A stretch of 64,000 nt of DNA, taken from contig RIBL01000008.1 of the NCBI GenBank assembly GCA_003762875.1, forward strand, positions 52,481 to 116,480. The letters run 5' to 3'. Position 1 is the stretch's first letter; each line of letters opens with the position of its first letter. The DNA is from Muribaculaceae bacterium Isolate-110 (HZI) (lineage in GTDB: Bacteria; Bacteroidota; Bacteroidia; Bacteroidales; Muribaculaceae). Under the pieces are notes generated by a model. The model saw only the letters and a list, made by a program, of their open reading frames with translations, searched no databases and was not told where the DNA came from. This document shows positions 8,736 through 17,329 of this stretch, in pieces. The position numbers and the translations under genes are program-made.

Positions 8736-10568
8736 ATGCGTTATCTTGAGTTGCTTGCACCCGCCCGTAATGCCGACACGGCCATCAGTGCCATCCTTGC
8801 CGGAGCCGACGCCGTGTATATGGGCGCGTCGAGCCACGGAGCGCGCAAAGATGCCGCCAACAGCATAGACGACATCAGGCGTGTCACCGACTTTGCCCAT
8901 CAGTTCAATGCCAAAGTCTATGCCACGGTCAACACCATAATATATGACCGCGAGCTCCGCGACGTGGAGCGGCTCATCACCGACCTGTATCATGCCGGCA
9001 CCGATGCCCTCATAGTTCAGGACATGGGCATACTGCGCATGGACATACCGCCAATCGAGCTGCATGCAAGCACTCAGTGTGACATCCGCAGCGTGGAGAA
9101 GGCCCGATTTCTTGCAGAGGTAGGTTTCACCCGTCTCGTGTTGCCGCGCGAGCTGTCGCTCAAGGAGATTGAAGAGATACACTTGGCGGTGCCCGACACC
9201 GAGCTGGAGGCTTTTATACACGGCGCGCTGTGTGTGAGCTACAGCGGAGACTGCCGTGCCAGTTTCATGACTGGCGGGCGCAGTGCCAATCGTGGCGAGT
9301 GTGCGCAGATATGCCGTCTGCCCTACACGCTCACCGACAGCCGCGGCCGTAAGTTCATGGAGGACAAACATCTGCTATCGCTCCGCGACCTTAACCGCTC
9401 CGACTCGCTCGGCGCGATGGCCGACGCTGGAGTGTGCTCGTTTAAAATCGAGGGACGTCTCAAGGAGGAGGGATATGTCAAAAACACTGTGGCGTGGTAT
9501 TCGCGCATACTCGACCGTGTGGTCGGGGAGAGTGGCGGAAACTACAGGCGACTCTCGGCCGGACGCTCTAACGCGGGTTTCAATCCGTCGCCCGACAAGT
9601 CGTTCAACCGCGGATTTACCACCTATTTTCTATCGGGTCATGCTCCTGTCAAGGGGATAGCATCGTTTGACACGCCCAAGGCCACCGGCACTCCCGTGGG
9701 CAAGGTGAAGCGATGTGAGGGCAAGGTAATCATAGCCGAGCTGTCGGCACAGCTTGCCAACGGTGACGGACTGGGATATTTCGACGGGGAGGGGCGTTTT
9801 CAGGGCTTCCGGCTCAACCGCGCCGAGGGGCAACGGCTCTATCCGGCCTCGCCGCGCACCATAGCTCCGGGCACCGTGCTCTACCGCAACCGCGACAAGG
9901 AGTGGGACGATGCCATATCGTCGGCCAGGACCACCCGCACCATCAGTGTCGACATGGTGTTGCGCACAGTGGGCTCTGACCGTCTGGCACTCGAACTGAC
10001 CGACGAGTGCGGCACTTCGGTGACCGCAACAGCGACGGTGGGCCAACTTCAGCAGGCTGTGACTCCGCAGGAGGCTCCGCGCCGGCAACTGTTGGGCAAG
10101 CTGGGCGGCACGATATATCGTGCCGGCAAAATCATAGACCTCGCGGGTGGGGTGTTCATCCCGGCCTCGGCGTTGGCCGGTCTCAGACGCGAGGCTGTGG
10201 CTCTGCTTGACAGGGCACGCATCATGACCCACCGTTTCGGACTGCGCCGGCCGGAAAATCCCGATGCCGTCTGTCAGTCCGCGTCGCTGTCATATCGGGA
10301 CAATGTGGCCAATCACCTGGCTAAAGAGTTTTACCGTTCGCACGGAGTGACGGAGATTGTTCCGGCTGTGGAGGTTGAGAGTCCCGACGACGAGACTCTG
10401 GTCATGACCACACGCTATTGTCTGCGTCGCGAGGCCGGGAAATGCCTGCTCACTCCGCAGGGACGCCAATGGCCCGACACGCCGCTCTATCTCCGCAGCG
10501 GCAATATATCGCTGCGTGTGGAGTTTGACTGCCGCCGGTGCGGGATGAGGATATATCATGAGAAATGA
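8736..10568 (+). CDS. peptidase U32 family protein, RlhA-like RNA hydroxylation factor
   Basis: The 610-residue protein opens with the U32 barrel start (LELLAPARNADTAISAILAGADAVYMG). It has the family signature FIHGALCVSYSGDCRASF followed by NRGECAQICR, whose cysteines are thought to bind an Fe-S cluster. A middle/C-terminal extension of about 250 residues resembles the longer RlhA (YdcP) branch rather than the shorter TrhP branch. E. coli RlhA is required for hydroxylation of C2501 in 23S rRNA; that role here is inference. Older annotations call such proteins collagenases, which is not supported. A TACATTTG box lies at 8708-8715. Confidence 0.8.
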   Translation: MRYLELLAPARNADTAISAILAGADAVYMGASSHGARKDAANSIDDIRRVTDFAHQFNAKVYATVNTIIYDRELRDVERLITDLYHAGTDALIVQDMGILRMDIPPIELHASTQCDIRSVEKARFLAEVGFTRLVLPRELSLKEIEEIHLAVPDTELEAFIHGALCVSYSGDCRASFMTGGRSANRGECAQICRLPYTLTDSRGRKFMEDKHLLSLRDLNRSDSLGAMADAGVCSFKIEGRLKEEGYVKNTVAWYSRILDRVVGESGGNYRRLSAGRSNAGFNPSPDKSFNRGFTTYFLSGHAPVKGIASFDTPKATGTPVGKVKRCEGKVIIAELSAQLANGDGLGYFDGEGRFQGFRLNRAEGQRLYPASPRTIAPGTVLYRNRDKEWDDAISSARTTRTISVDMVLRTVGSDRLALELTDECGTSVTATATVGQLQQAVTPQEAPRRQLLGKLGGTIYRAGKIIDLAGGVFIPASALAGLRREAVALLDRARIMTHRFGLRRPENPDAVCQSASLSYRDNVANHLAKEFYRSHGVTEIVPAVEVESPDDETLVMTTRYCLRREAGKCLLTPQGRQWPDTPLYLRSGNISLRVEFDCRRCGMRIYHEK

Positions 10569-10599
10569 TAATCGGCCTGTCGGTCTCGGATTGTCGGGC

Positions 10600-11409
10600 T
10601 CATATCTCGAATTTTTCAATCAGAGCCTGATAGTCGGGCGTGAGTTTGAAGCGTTCTATCTGGGCGTCGATAGAGTCGGCCAGCCGAGTGGTGTTTTTGT
10701 TCATTATCCATGACTGAAACTGGCTGAACGATATGTGGGTTGAGATTTTCACGTCGGTGTATTCGGGCAACAGTTTTTCGGCCACGGCACGATTGACCAC
10801 CGCGCGCGGTATCTCTCCGGCAGCGACGAGCATCACGAGCTGCTCGGCCGTGTAGGTGTGGGAGTCGCATATGTCAATGCTGTCGCCAATTTCGCGCGAG
10901 AGGTTCTCAAGACGTTCGACCGACGGCGCGCCGGCCACGACCCATACTGACTGCCCCGCAAGCTGTAGCGGCGATGTGATGGTGGTGTCGCGGCTCACGA
11001 GCACCATCCTGTCGGTGTAGACGGGCACACTGAGCCTGAAACGCTCCTTGAGCGAGGCTGTCACGGGGATGTCGGCCACAAGAATGTCATATTTGCCGCG
11101 GCTAAGCTCGTCAAGCGATTCGCTCACTGAAGCCACGGGATAAAACTTGAATTTGTCGCCATACATGTGGCCCATGTCTCTCAGCATCTCGTAGTTGAAG
11201 CCGCCGAGCGTGTCGGCATAACGGTAAAGCGACATCGGCGAGTAGGCTATGGCCACATTGATGGTGTCGCCACGCCCGCGCTGATATTCATATCCGGCAT
11301 TGCCGGATGTGTGCATGTGTCTTATCGAAACTATAATCCCGACAGCGAGTATGGCGAGTGCTATGACAAGTATACGCCTCGGGATGAGAAATCCTTTATG
11401 TCCGCTCAT
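10600..11409 (-). CDS. membrane-anchored extracellular solute-binding protein (SBP_bac_3 type)
   Basis: The 269-residue protein has an N-terminal membrane anchor (RRILVIALAILAVGIIVSI). A periplasmic binding fold follows with the phrases INVAIAYSPMSLYRYADTLGGFNYEMLRDM and KYDILVADIPVT, typical of the polar-amino-acid-binding family. That fold also forms the N-terminal half of MltF lytic transglycosylases; the transglycosylase half is absent here. No transporter genes are adjacent. It may be a sensor or an orphan binding protein; ligand unknown. Confidence 0.65.
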   Translation of the reverse strand: MSGHKGFLIPRRILVIALAILAVGIIVSIRHMHTSGNAGYEYQRGRGDTINVAIAYSPMSLYRYADTLGGFNYEMLRDMGHMYGDKFKFYPVASVSESLDELSRGKYDILVADIPVTASLKERFRLSVPVYTDRMVLVSRDTTITSPLQLAGQSVWVVAGAPSVERLENLSREIGDSIDICDSHTYTAEQLVMLVAAGEIPRAVVNRAVAEKLLPEYTDVKISTHISFSQFQSWIMNKNTTRLADSIDAQIERFKLTPDYQALIEKFEI

Positions 11410-11459
11410 AATTGTTATATACCTATATTATATATAACACACGGAGGGGTAAATTGGAT

Positions 11460-13442
11460 TTAGTTGAGGAAGTTGACCGATACGCCCATGAGGAAACGGC
11501 GCGGGTTGAGCGGGTAGTGGGGGATTGAGAAATAATCCGACCCGCCGAATACACCCTGATTGACATGTGAGAAGAGCACAAAGAAGCGGGCGCGCGAGAG
11601 CTGCATGTTGACGTAGGCGTTCATGTAGGGATAGTTGCCACACTTGATCTGGCTCTGGTTGTGGAATGTCATCGTGGCAGGCTGATAGGCCGGCGCGTAG
11701 TAACGTGTGTAGTAGTCGAGGTCAACGCCCATCTGCACGTCGAGCACCTTGGCGAGCTTGAAGCGCAGAAACAGGTTGGAGTATATGGCCAACTGGGGGA
11801 GTGGCAGCACACTCTCGTCTGACGATTTCTGATAGGTGACGGTGTTGCACCAGTTCAGGGCCCGCCATCTGAAATCCTGCTGTAGTCTTACGCTCAACAC
11901 CTGCACGCTGCCGCCGTTCTGTGTGGGGAGGCACAGGTCATTGAAATATATCATGTTTTGAATATTCTCTACTCCGACGTTTATATTGGTCTTGGTGTGA
12001 GGCACGTCGAGTATGCCGCCAAACCGCAGACGCCGCGTCTTGCCGAAATCGTTTTGCCAGATGAAATGATTGGAGACAAACTGCTTCATGAAGAAGGGGG
12101 CGGTCGTGTTGCTGAAATGTCCGTAGCCCTTGATGCTTACAGTGTCGCCGAGGAGGCGGATGCGGGTGGACACGTTGCCGTCGGCATGTATTTCGCCGGC
12201 CGCCGGCCCGACAAGTCCAAACTTTACTGTGCCTTCATAGTTGAGCAGCGAGCCCTGACGCTTGGTGAGCTGCGCTCCGACATAGAGAAGATTTTCAGTA
12301 GTCTTCTCCGGGAGCCGCTCGGCCAGAGGGTAGGGGGTCAGGGCCTCGGGACGGTCAGGCCCCGAGAGCGGTATGGTGTCGGTCACCTGGTTGTATGTGC
12401 GCAGTTCGTGTGTTATGAAAGCCGAGAGGCCGGCTTTGGCATATTTGTTGAAGCCCTCGAGAAGAGCCACGCCGAGAGTGTTGCGCAGACAGGAATATCG
12501 GGTCAGTTCGGCTGTCCAGTCGGATGTGATGTAATGGTTGGTCCAGAACTCTTCGTCGGTCGAACTTGTGGTGTAGAACTTATGTCGGTCCTGCTCGTAT
12601 GACATTGTCCAGATGAAACTCGACACGGGCACATATTCGCGCGCCACGATGGAGTCTTCATACACAGAGTCGTAGGTCTCCTTCCAGAATCCCACCTTGT
12701 AGCGGTGGTTCATATAGAGCTGCTTGCCTATGAGACGGCTGCGGGCCGAGGTGAGATTGGTGGGGATGTTTTTGGGATTGATTTTCGACATGCCGCCCTG
12801 TATCTCGGCCGGATCGAGTATATAGAGGTCGTCGGTGATGCCTCCGTTCTCCTGATTGAGAGCATTGTAGGAGTTGAAATAGCCTTGAAATTCATATCGG
12901 TCACCCATATAGGAGCCGAAGAGATTCCAGGTGAATGATTTTGCCGCCTGATTGGCATATGAGCCTTTGGAGTAGGGATAGTCGATGCTCAGGCCCACCT
13001 GTGCCTTGGGGCTGAAATTGCCTGAGAAGAGAAAGCGAAACCAGTCCTGCGCGATGTCACGTCCGCCGCCGGTGTTATAGCCGACAATAGACATGGGGAT
13101 GCGCGTGTTGTAAAACCGCTGTGTCTTTTCTGACGGAAGCCAGAAACGCTTGGCGTCCTTGAGAAAGAACGGGCTGATCGGCTCCTGCTCCATGAATATC
13201 ATGTTTTTTCCGGCCGAGGCCTGATTGCCTGTAGTGGCAAAAGCCGACGATACAGCCGATGGCACGGCGGTAAGATAATAATTGTAGAGAAGGGTGTCGA
13301 TGGTGGCCTCGCTGTGCAGTCCGAGCGGCTGAAGTATGCCCCACGCATAGCTCGGCTCGACAACGGGGTCGACGGCCCGAGCGCGCCAAAAACCTGCGGC
13401 GCATAATATCAGGACGATAAATATCGGTAATCTCAGTTTCAT
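11460..13442 (-). CDS. putative outer membrane porin (Porin_10-like)
   Basis: The protein has 660 residues from the ATG at 13442, which begins a signal peptide (MKLRLPIFIVLILCAAGFW). An in-frame ATG at 13535 would add 31 residues but lies inside an upstream terminator hairpin and spoils the signal peptide. The mature part is rich in alternating aromatic/polar strands, and the last residues (GVSVNFLN) fit a barrel-closing strand. It resembles the Bacteroidota putative porin family PF14121. A TTG, 19-base spacer, TAAATTTG promoter ends 5 bases before the ATG, suggesting a leaderless mRNA. Substrate unknown. Confidence 0.7.
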   Translation of the reverse strand: MKLRLPIFIVLILCAAGFWRARAVDPVVEPSYAWGILQPLGLHSEATIDTLLYNYYLTAVPSAVSSAFATTGNQASAGKNMIFMEQEPISPFFLKDAKRFWLPSEKTQRFYNTRIPMSIVGYNTGGGRDIAQDWFRFLFSGNFSPKAQVGLSIDYPYSKGSYANQAAKSFTWNLFGSYMGDRYEFQGYFNSYNALNQENGGITDDLYILDPAEIQGGMSKINPKNIPTNLTSARSRLIGKQLYMNHRYKVGFWKETYDSVYEDSIVAREYVPVSSFIWTMSYEQDRHKFYTTSSTDEEFWTNHYITSDWTAELTRYSCLRNTLGVALLEGFNKYAKAGLSAFITHELRTYNQVTDTIPLSGPDRPEALTPYPLAERLPEKTTENLLYVGAQLTKRQGSLLNYEGTVKFGLVGPAAGEIHADGNVSTRIRLLGDTVSIKGYGHFSNTTAPFFMKQFVSNHFIWQNDFGKTRRLRFGGILDVPHTKTNINVGVENIQNMIYFNDLCLPTQNGGSVQVLSVRLQQDFRWRALNWCNTVTYQKSSDESVLPLPQLAIYSNLFLRFKLAKVLDVQMGVDLDYYTRYYAPAYQPATMTFHNQSQIKCGNYPYMNAYVNMQLSRARFFVLFSHVNQGVFGGSDYFSIPHYPLNPRRFLMGVSVNFLN

Positions 13443-13447
13443 GGGTA

Positions 13448-13477
13448 CAAATTTAGCACAAATCGCGCGTACATCAA
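13448..13477 (-). promoter_or_regulatory. proximal promoter of the putative porin gene
   Basis: On the minus strand TTG (13475-13477), a 19-base spacer and TAAATTTG (13448-13455) match the Bacteroidota consensus. Only five bases separate the box from the ATG at 13442. This gives the porin a start point independent of the short upstream unit at 13517-13616. Confidence 0.65.
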
Positions 13478-13516
13478 TATAAAAGAATATAAAAAAGACT
13501 CGCTCCGACAAGGCAC

Positions 13517-13580
13517 AAAAAAAATTATCCGTCATCGCGACGAATAATCTTCTTACCTTAAATCTAATACCATGAAAAAC
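13517..13580 (-). ncRNA. short transcription unit with MVLDLR frame and terminator, copy 1
   Basis: Read on the minus strand, a seven-codon frame (ATG at 13573 to TAA at 13553) encodes MVLDLR. Five bases later a hairpin follows: TTATTCGTC (13539-13547), loop GCGAT, GACGGATAA (13525-13533), then eight T residues (13517-13524). The predicted RNA is about 62 nt. Copy 2 at 62000-62065 keeps the promoter, the peptide codons exactly, the spacing and the hairpin pairing. Whether the product is the RNA, the peptide or an attenuation signal cannot be told from sequence. Confidence 0.6.
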
Positions 13581-13585
13581 TGATG

Positions 13586-13616
13586 CAAAGGTAGGGAGAG
13601 TTTCGGAATTGACAAA
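13586..13616 (-). promoter_or_regulatory. promoter of the copy 1 short unit
   Basis: TTTG (13613-13616), 19 bases, TACCTTTG (13586-13593) on the minus strand is a full Bacteroidota promoter. The predicted start is about 6-9 bases before the MVLDLR start codon. Confidence 0.75.
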
Positions 13617-13826
13617 TTTTTATGCTAAAAAACATCTTTGGTTTAATTTTATTTAACACAAATCAATCTAAATACTAAATTTTATTTATGGGAATATAGG
13701 AATCTTGCTAAAATTTGCTTATATTTGCAAAAAATTTACAACAGGACGTTTTATCATACTCCCAAGTACAATTTCTCACACATCTTCTCACTCAAAAAAC
13801 TCTTATTTTTCCTCTTCGTTATTCAT

Positions 13827-14729
13827 ATGAAATCACATAACTGCCTCTATATCCTCATTATCCTGACCCTCATCTCGGGTTGGATAGCCACAGGTTGTGC
13901 CGGCGGGCCTCCCGAGCAGCCTATAGTCACGGTCAGCATCGAGCCGCAACGCTATATACTTGAACAGATTACCGGCGACCGTGTGCAGGTGCGCAGCCTT
14001 CTCACCGAGGGAGCCAATCCCGAGACCTACGACCCCTCGGTGACACATATGCACAATCTCGGCAAGTCGATAGGTTATCTGCGCATGGGAAATATCGGCT
14101 TTGAGGCGGCACTCGTCGACAAGATACGCGAGGCCAACCCCGGGCTGAGGATATTTGACACTTCGGCCGGAGTGGACCCCATACTTGGCACACACTCCCA
14201 CGGCCCCCACGAGCATACGGTCATCGACCCACACACATGGACATCGGTCAAGAATGCCAAGATTATCGCGGCCAACATGCTCAAGGCCATGGAGCAGATT
14301 GACTCGGGCAACAAGGGCTATTATCGACGCAACTATGAGATATTCGCCTCGCGGCTTGACTCAATCGACTCGCTCATCACCGAGCGGCTCGCCCCGCACC
14401 GCGGGACCTCGTTTATGGTGTGGCATCCGTCGCTCAGCTATTTTGCGCGCGACTATGGACTCAATCAGATAGTGGTCGGAAATGCCGAACACAAGGAGAG
14501 CTCGGTGGCCGACCTGCGCCGGGCCATCGACAATGCCCGCAGCCGTGGCGCGGAGATATTCTTTTTCCAGAAAGATTTTGACAGTCGTCAGGTGTCGGCC
14601 ATCAATGCCGAGCTGGAGGCCAACGAGATAAATATCAATCCGCTCACATATCAGTGGGAGGACGAGATAATACGCATCGCCGAGGCTATCGCCGACACTC
14701 CGGCTCCTACAGCCACTGAAGAAAAATGA
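13827..14729 (+). CDS. zinc/manganese ABC transporter substrate-binding lipoprotein (ZnuA-like)
   Basis: The protein has 300 residues from ATG 13827; an ATG-less upstream extension of the frame is AT-rich and unlikely to be coding. The N-terminus is a lipoprotein signal (LILTLISGWIATGC, Cys at the lipobox). The body is SBP_bac_9: EQPIVTVSIEPQRYILEQITGD, a His-rich loop (GTHSHGPHEHTVIDPHTW) that carries metal ligands, and later MVWHPSLSYFARDYGL. It should capture Zn2+ or Mn2+ in the periplasm. Its stop overlaps the start of the ATPase gene by four bases (ATGA), so the two are translationally coupled. Confidence 0.85.
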   Translation: MKSHNCLYILIILTLISGWIATGCAGGPPEQPIVTVSIEPQRYILEQITGDRVQVRSLLTEGANPETYDPSVTHMHNLGKSIGYLRMGNIGFEAALVDKIREANPGLRIFDTSAGVDPILGTHSHGPHEHTVIDPHTWTSVKNAKIIAANMLKAMEQIDSGNKGYYRRNYEIFASRLDSIDSLITERLAPHRGTSFMVWHPSLSYFARDYGLNQIVVGNAEHKESSVADLRRAIDNARSRGAEIFFFQKDFDSRQVSAINAELEANEININPLTYQWEDEIIRIAEAIADTPAPTATEEK

Positions 14730-15439
14730 CAGGCCCAATGACCGACACTCCCGACACCATAATATCACTGCGCGGCATCTCGCAGCAATGGGACGGACGC
14801 ACGGTGCTTTCTGACATCAACTTTGATGTGCACCGAGGCGATTTCATAGCCATAACGGGACCCAATGGAGGTGGCAAGACCACACTGCTGCGCATTATAC
14901 TCAAACTCCTGCACCCGACCACAGGCACGGTGACCTATCTGCGCGACGGCAAGCCGACAAAATCGTTGTCGATAGGTTATCTGCCGCAGAAAAACATGAT
15001 TGACTCGCGGTTTCCCATCACCGTCGAGGAGGTCGTGGCTTCGGGATTGCTCGGTGACAAGGTGACACGTGAGCAAACCTCCGCTCTCACCCGTGAGACA
15101 CTCGGACTAATCGGGCTGGAGGCGCACGCGTCAAAAAGCATCGGCACCCTGTCGGGCGGACAGTTGCAGCGCGCACTGCTTGGCCGAGCCATCATCTCAA
15201 GCCCCGGGCTGCTGGTGCTTGACGAGCCGCTGAGCTATGTCGACAAACAGTTTGAGCATTATATCTATGACCTTGTGGCCGAGCTGTCACGCTCCACAAC
15301 CATACTGCTCGTGTCGCATGAGATGTCGACCATCGCCGGAATGGCCAACCGCCATCTAATCATCGACCGCGCGCTTCACGAGTGTCCCTCCCACCACCAT
15401 CATGTGCACTATGAGTGCGATGACCTGCCACAACCATAG
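14726..15439 (+). CDS. metal ABC transporter ATP-binding protein (ZnuC-like)
   Basis: The 237-residue ABC ATPase has Walker A GPNGGGKTT, a Q-loop in YLPQKNM, signature LSGGQLQRALLGRA and Walker B LLVLDEPLSY. The C-terminus is His-rich (HECPSHHHHVHYE), a metal-handling feature of zinc-type systems. A second ATG at 14738 is a possible start. It should energise uptake with the upstream lipoprotein, but the expected membrane permease (ZnuB) is not next to it: the following gene is an LtaS-like enzyme. Confidence 0.85.
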   Translation: MTGPMTDTPDTIISLRGISQQWDGRTVLSDINFDVHRGDFIAITGPNGGGKTTLLRIILKLLHPTTGTVTYLRDGKPTKSLSIGYLPQKNMIDSRFPITVEEVVASGLLGDKVTREQTSALTRETLGLIGLEAHASKSIGTLSGGQLQRALLGRAIISSPGLLVLDEPLSYVDKQFEHYIYDLVAELSRSTTILLVSHEMSTIAGMANRHLIIDRALHECPSHHHHVHYECDDLPQP

Positions 15440-15447
15440 AGACACGT

Positions 15448-17262
15448 ATGCCGACAAAACGCCCTCTTAAATCCATAGCGCATCTGTCATCTATCCATCG
15501 CATCGGTGTGACATTCGCCCTGCTGACCGGATGTTTTTCCGCACTGTTTGTGCTGTTTCTTATCCTGACCGATGTGTATTATTTCTATCCCAAGGGAGCG
15601 GTCATCAACTCACTCGGTGCGGCACTCTTTTTCTCGCTTCCCGCACTCTTTCTCCCCCGCAGGTTAAGGACAGCCGTGCCGGTGACGGTTATGGCATTGG
15701 TGTCGGTATTTCTGTTTTGTCAATATCTCTATTATCTCATCTTCGGCGATTTCTTCTCGGGTGCGGCACTCTATGCAAGCGACCTCACCGACGCGACATT
15801 TGTCAGCAGCGCGCTCTCGCTCGTCTCGCTCAAGAGCCTGAGTCTTTTCGCTCCACTTCTGGTCACGGTTCTCGCACTCATGCCGGTGCGACGTCTGCCC
15901 GACACTGCCACAGGCCTGCGGCTCAAAGTCGCAAGCCTCTTGCTGTTTATGGTCATACCTTTCGGACTGTATGCTATCAGCATGCGCAGACTCTACATGT
16001 GGGTCAATACCGACGGGAGTATGACGTGGCATGATGCCTACCTGCAGCAACAGGTCATACTCAACTATCCCGACACACCACGCCAGCTCACACAGTATCT
16101 CGGCCCCGGTTTTCTGATCTATTACTTCCTGACATCACTTGATGCCGACGAAATTACGCTCTCACCCGAGGAGCGGGTAAGGCTGGCCGCAAGCATACCG
16201 CAACGCCCGGCCTGCTGTGAGGCCGACTCTACAGCCGGAGACAGAAGAAGCCTGATACTGATATTTGTCGAATCGCTAAATTCGTCGGTGCTTGAAATAC
16301 CTCAGGCCCGCACGGTGCTCCCGACTATCACATCGCTGATGGATGACAGCGGCACGGTGACAGCCACTAAGGTGCTCACGCAGGTGTCGCACGGAGAGAG
16401 CTCCGACGGACAATTTATAGTAACGACAGGACTGTTGCCGTTTCGCAACGGCGCGTTAGTGTCACACTTCAGCCGGGCCGACTATCCGTCGCTCCCCAAA
16501 GCCCTCGGCTACAGCTCGTCGGCCGAGGTCATCAGTGAGTCAGCCGACATATGGCAACACTCGTCGACCACACTGAGCTATGGCTACGGCGCGCTCTATG
16601 ACCGCAGTGTCGATGAGGAGAGTCCCGACAGGGACAGCCGGGTACTGGCGCGTGCGGCAAGTGTGCTCGACTCGCTCACTCACTACTCCCCCTATATGCT
16701 CATGGTCTCGACCATTGACATGCACATGCCTTATATCAGTCCCAAGAAGCTGTCACGTCCGCTCGACGTAACGGGGCCGGAGTGGAGCGAATATGACAAC
16801 CGCTGTCTCAACTACATCACCGCCACACATGAGTTTGACCGCGCTCTCGGAGTGTTTCTCGACTCGGTCGCAGCCAAGTCGCGTGCCGCAGGCTCACCGC
16901 TTCCGGTCATAGCCATCGTGGGCGACCATGCCGCCCCGCGCAACTTGCTGACATCTCCGCTCGATACGAAATATGTGCCGCTGATTGTATGCAACACCGG
17001 CCGCACTCTGCGATATGACACCCCGATAGGGCAGATTGACATCTTCCCGACGCTGCTTGACATCATGGGGGTGGACAGTTACGCGCTCACGTCCACCGGG
17101 CGGCCCTATCGCGGACTAGGCGAGAGCATTCTCTCGACCACACCGCCTGTAGGAGCGGTCGACACCGAAGGGTGGGCCGTCGAGGGCACTGTCAATCCCG
17201 AAGGCAAAGCCCGGATGTGGCAACTGAGCGATTCGCTCATAAGATCAAGATTCTTTCAATAA
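15448..17262 (+). CDS. LtaS-like membrane sulfatase-fold hydrolase/transferase
   Basis: The 604-residue protein begins with about five membrane segments (to residue 190), followed by an extracytoplasmic alkaline-phosphatase-fold domain. Landmarks are LILIFVESLNSSVLE (metal-ligand Glu), HGESSDGQF, where Ser318 aligns with the catalytic Thr of LtaS (GKTSDAEF), STIDMHMPYI and GDHAAPRN (metal-ligand Asp/His). In Gram-negatives this fold includes phosphoethanolamine and phosphoglycerol transferases that modify envelope glycans or lipid A. The acceptor here is unknown. It starts 8 bases after the ZnuC-like gene, so it is probably in that operon. Confidence 0.8.
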   Translation: MPTKRPLKSIAHLSSIHRIGVTFALLTGCFSALFVLFLILTDVYYFYPKGAVINSLGAALFFSLPALFLPRRLRTAVPVTVMALVSVFLFCQYLYYLIFGDFFSGAALYASDLTDATFVSSALSLVSLKSLSLFAPLLVTVLALMPVRRLPDTATGLRLKVASLLLFMVIPFGLYAISMRRLYMWVNTDGSMTWHDAYLQQQVILNYPDTPRQLTQYLGPGFLIYYFLTSLDADEITLSPEERVRLAASIPQRPACCEADSTAGDRRSLILIFVESLNSSVLEIPQARTVLPTITSLMDDSGTVTATKVLTQVSHGESSDGQFIVTTGLLPFRNGALVSHFSRADYPSLPKALGYSSSAEVISESADIWQHSSTTLSYGYGALYDRSVDEESPDRDSRVLARAASVLDSLTHYSPYMLMVSTIDMHMPYISPKKLSRPLDVTGPEWSEYDNRCLNYITATHEFDRALGVFLDSVAAKSRAAGSPLPVIAIVGDHAAPRNLLTSPLDTKYVPLIVCNTGRTLRYDTPIGQIDIFPTLLDIMGVDSYALTSTGRPYRGLGESILSTTPPVGAVDTEGWAVEGTVNPEGKARMWQLSDSLIRSRFFQ

Positions 17263-17329
17263 ACGGGCAGGTCAGACCGTTTTTATGTATAATATACCAT
17301 TACCTAATCAATATTCCATCCACCTCCAC

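Larger units (their letters stand above)
13443..13826. other. divergent intergenic region between porin and znuA-like gene
   Basis: This 384-base AT-rich gap holds, from left to right, the porin promoter, the copy 1 short unit with its own promoter, and a TATATTTG box at 13720-13727 that could serve the znuA-like gene (no good -33 match). I see no other gene in it. Confidence 0.7.

Noticed and set aside
8736..10568. U32 protein as a collagenase or protease
   Set aside because: The conserved cysteine pattern and length fit the RNA-hydroxylation branch; no protease evidence is visible.
13443..13535. Longer porin start at the ATG at 13535
   Set aside because: It would put 31 non-signal residues before a good signal peptide, and the ATG lies in the terminator loop of the short unit; a promoter sits just before the ATG at 13442.
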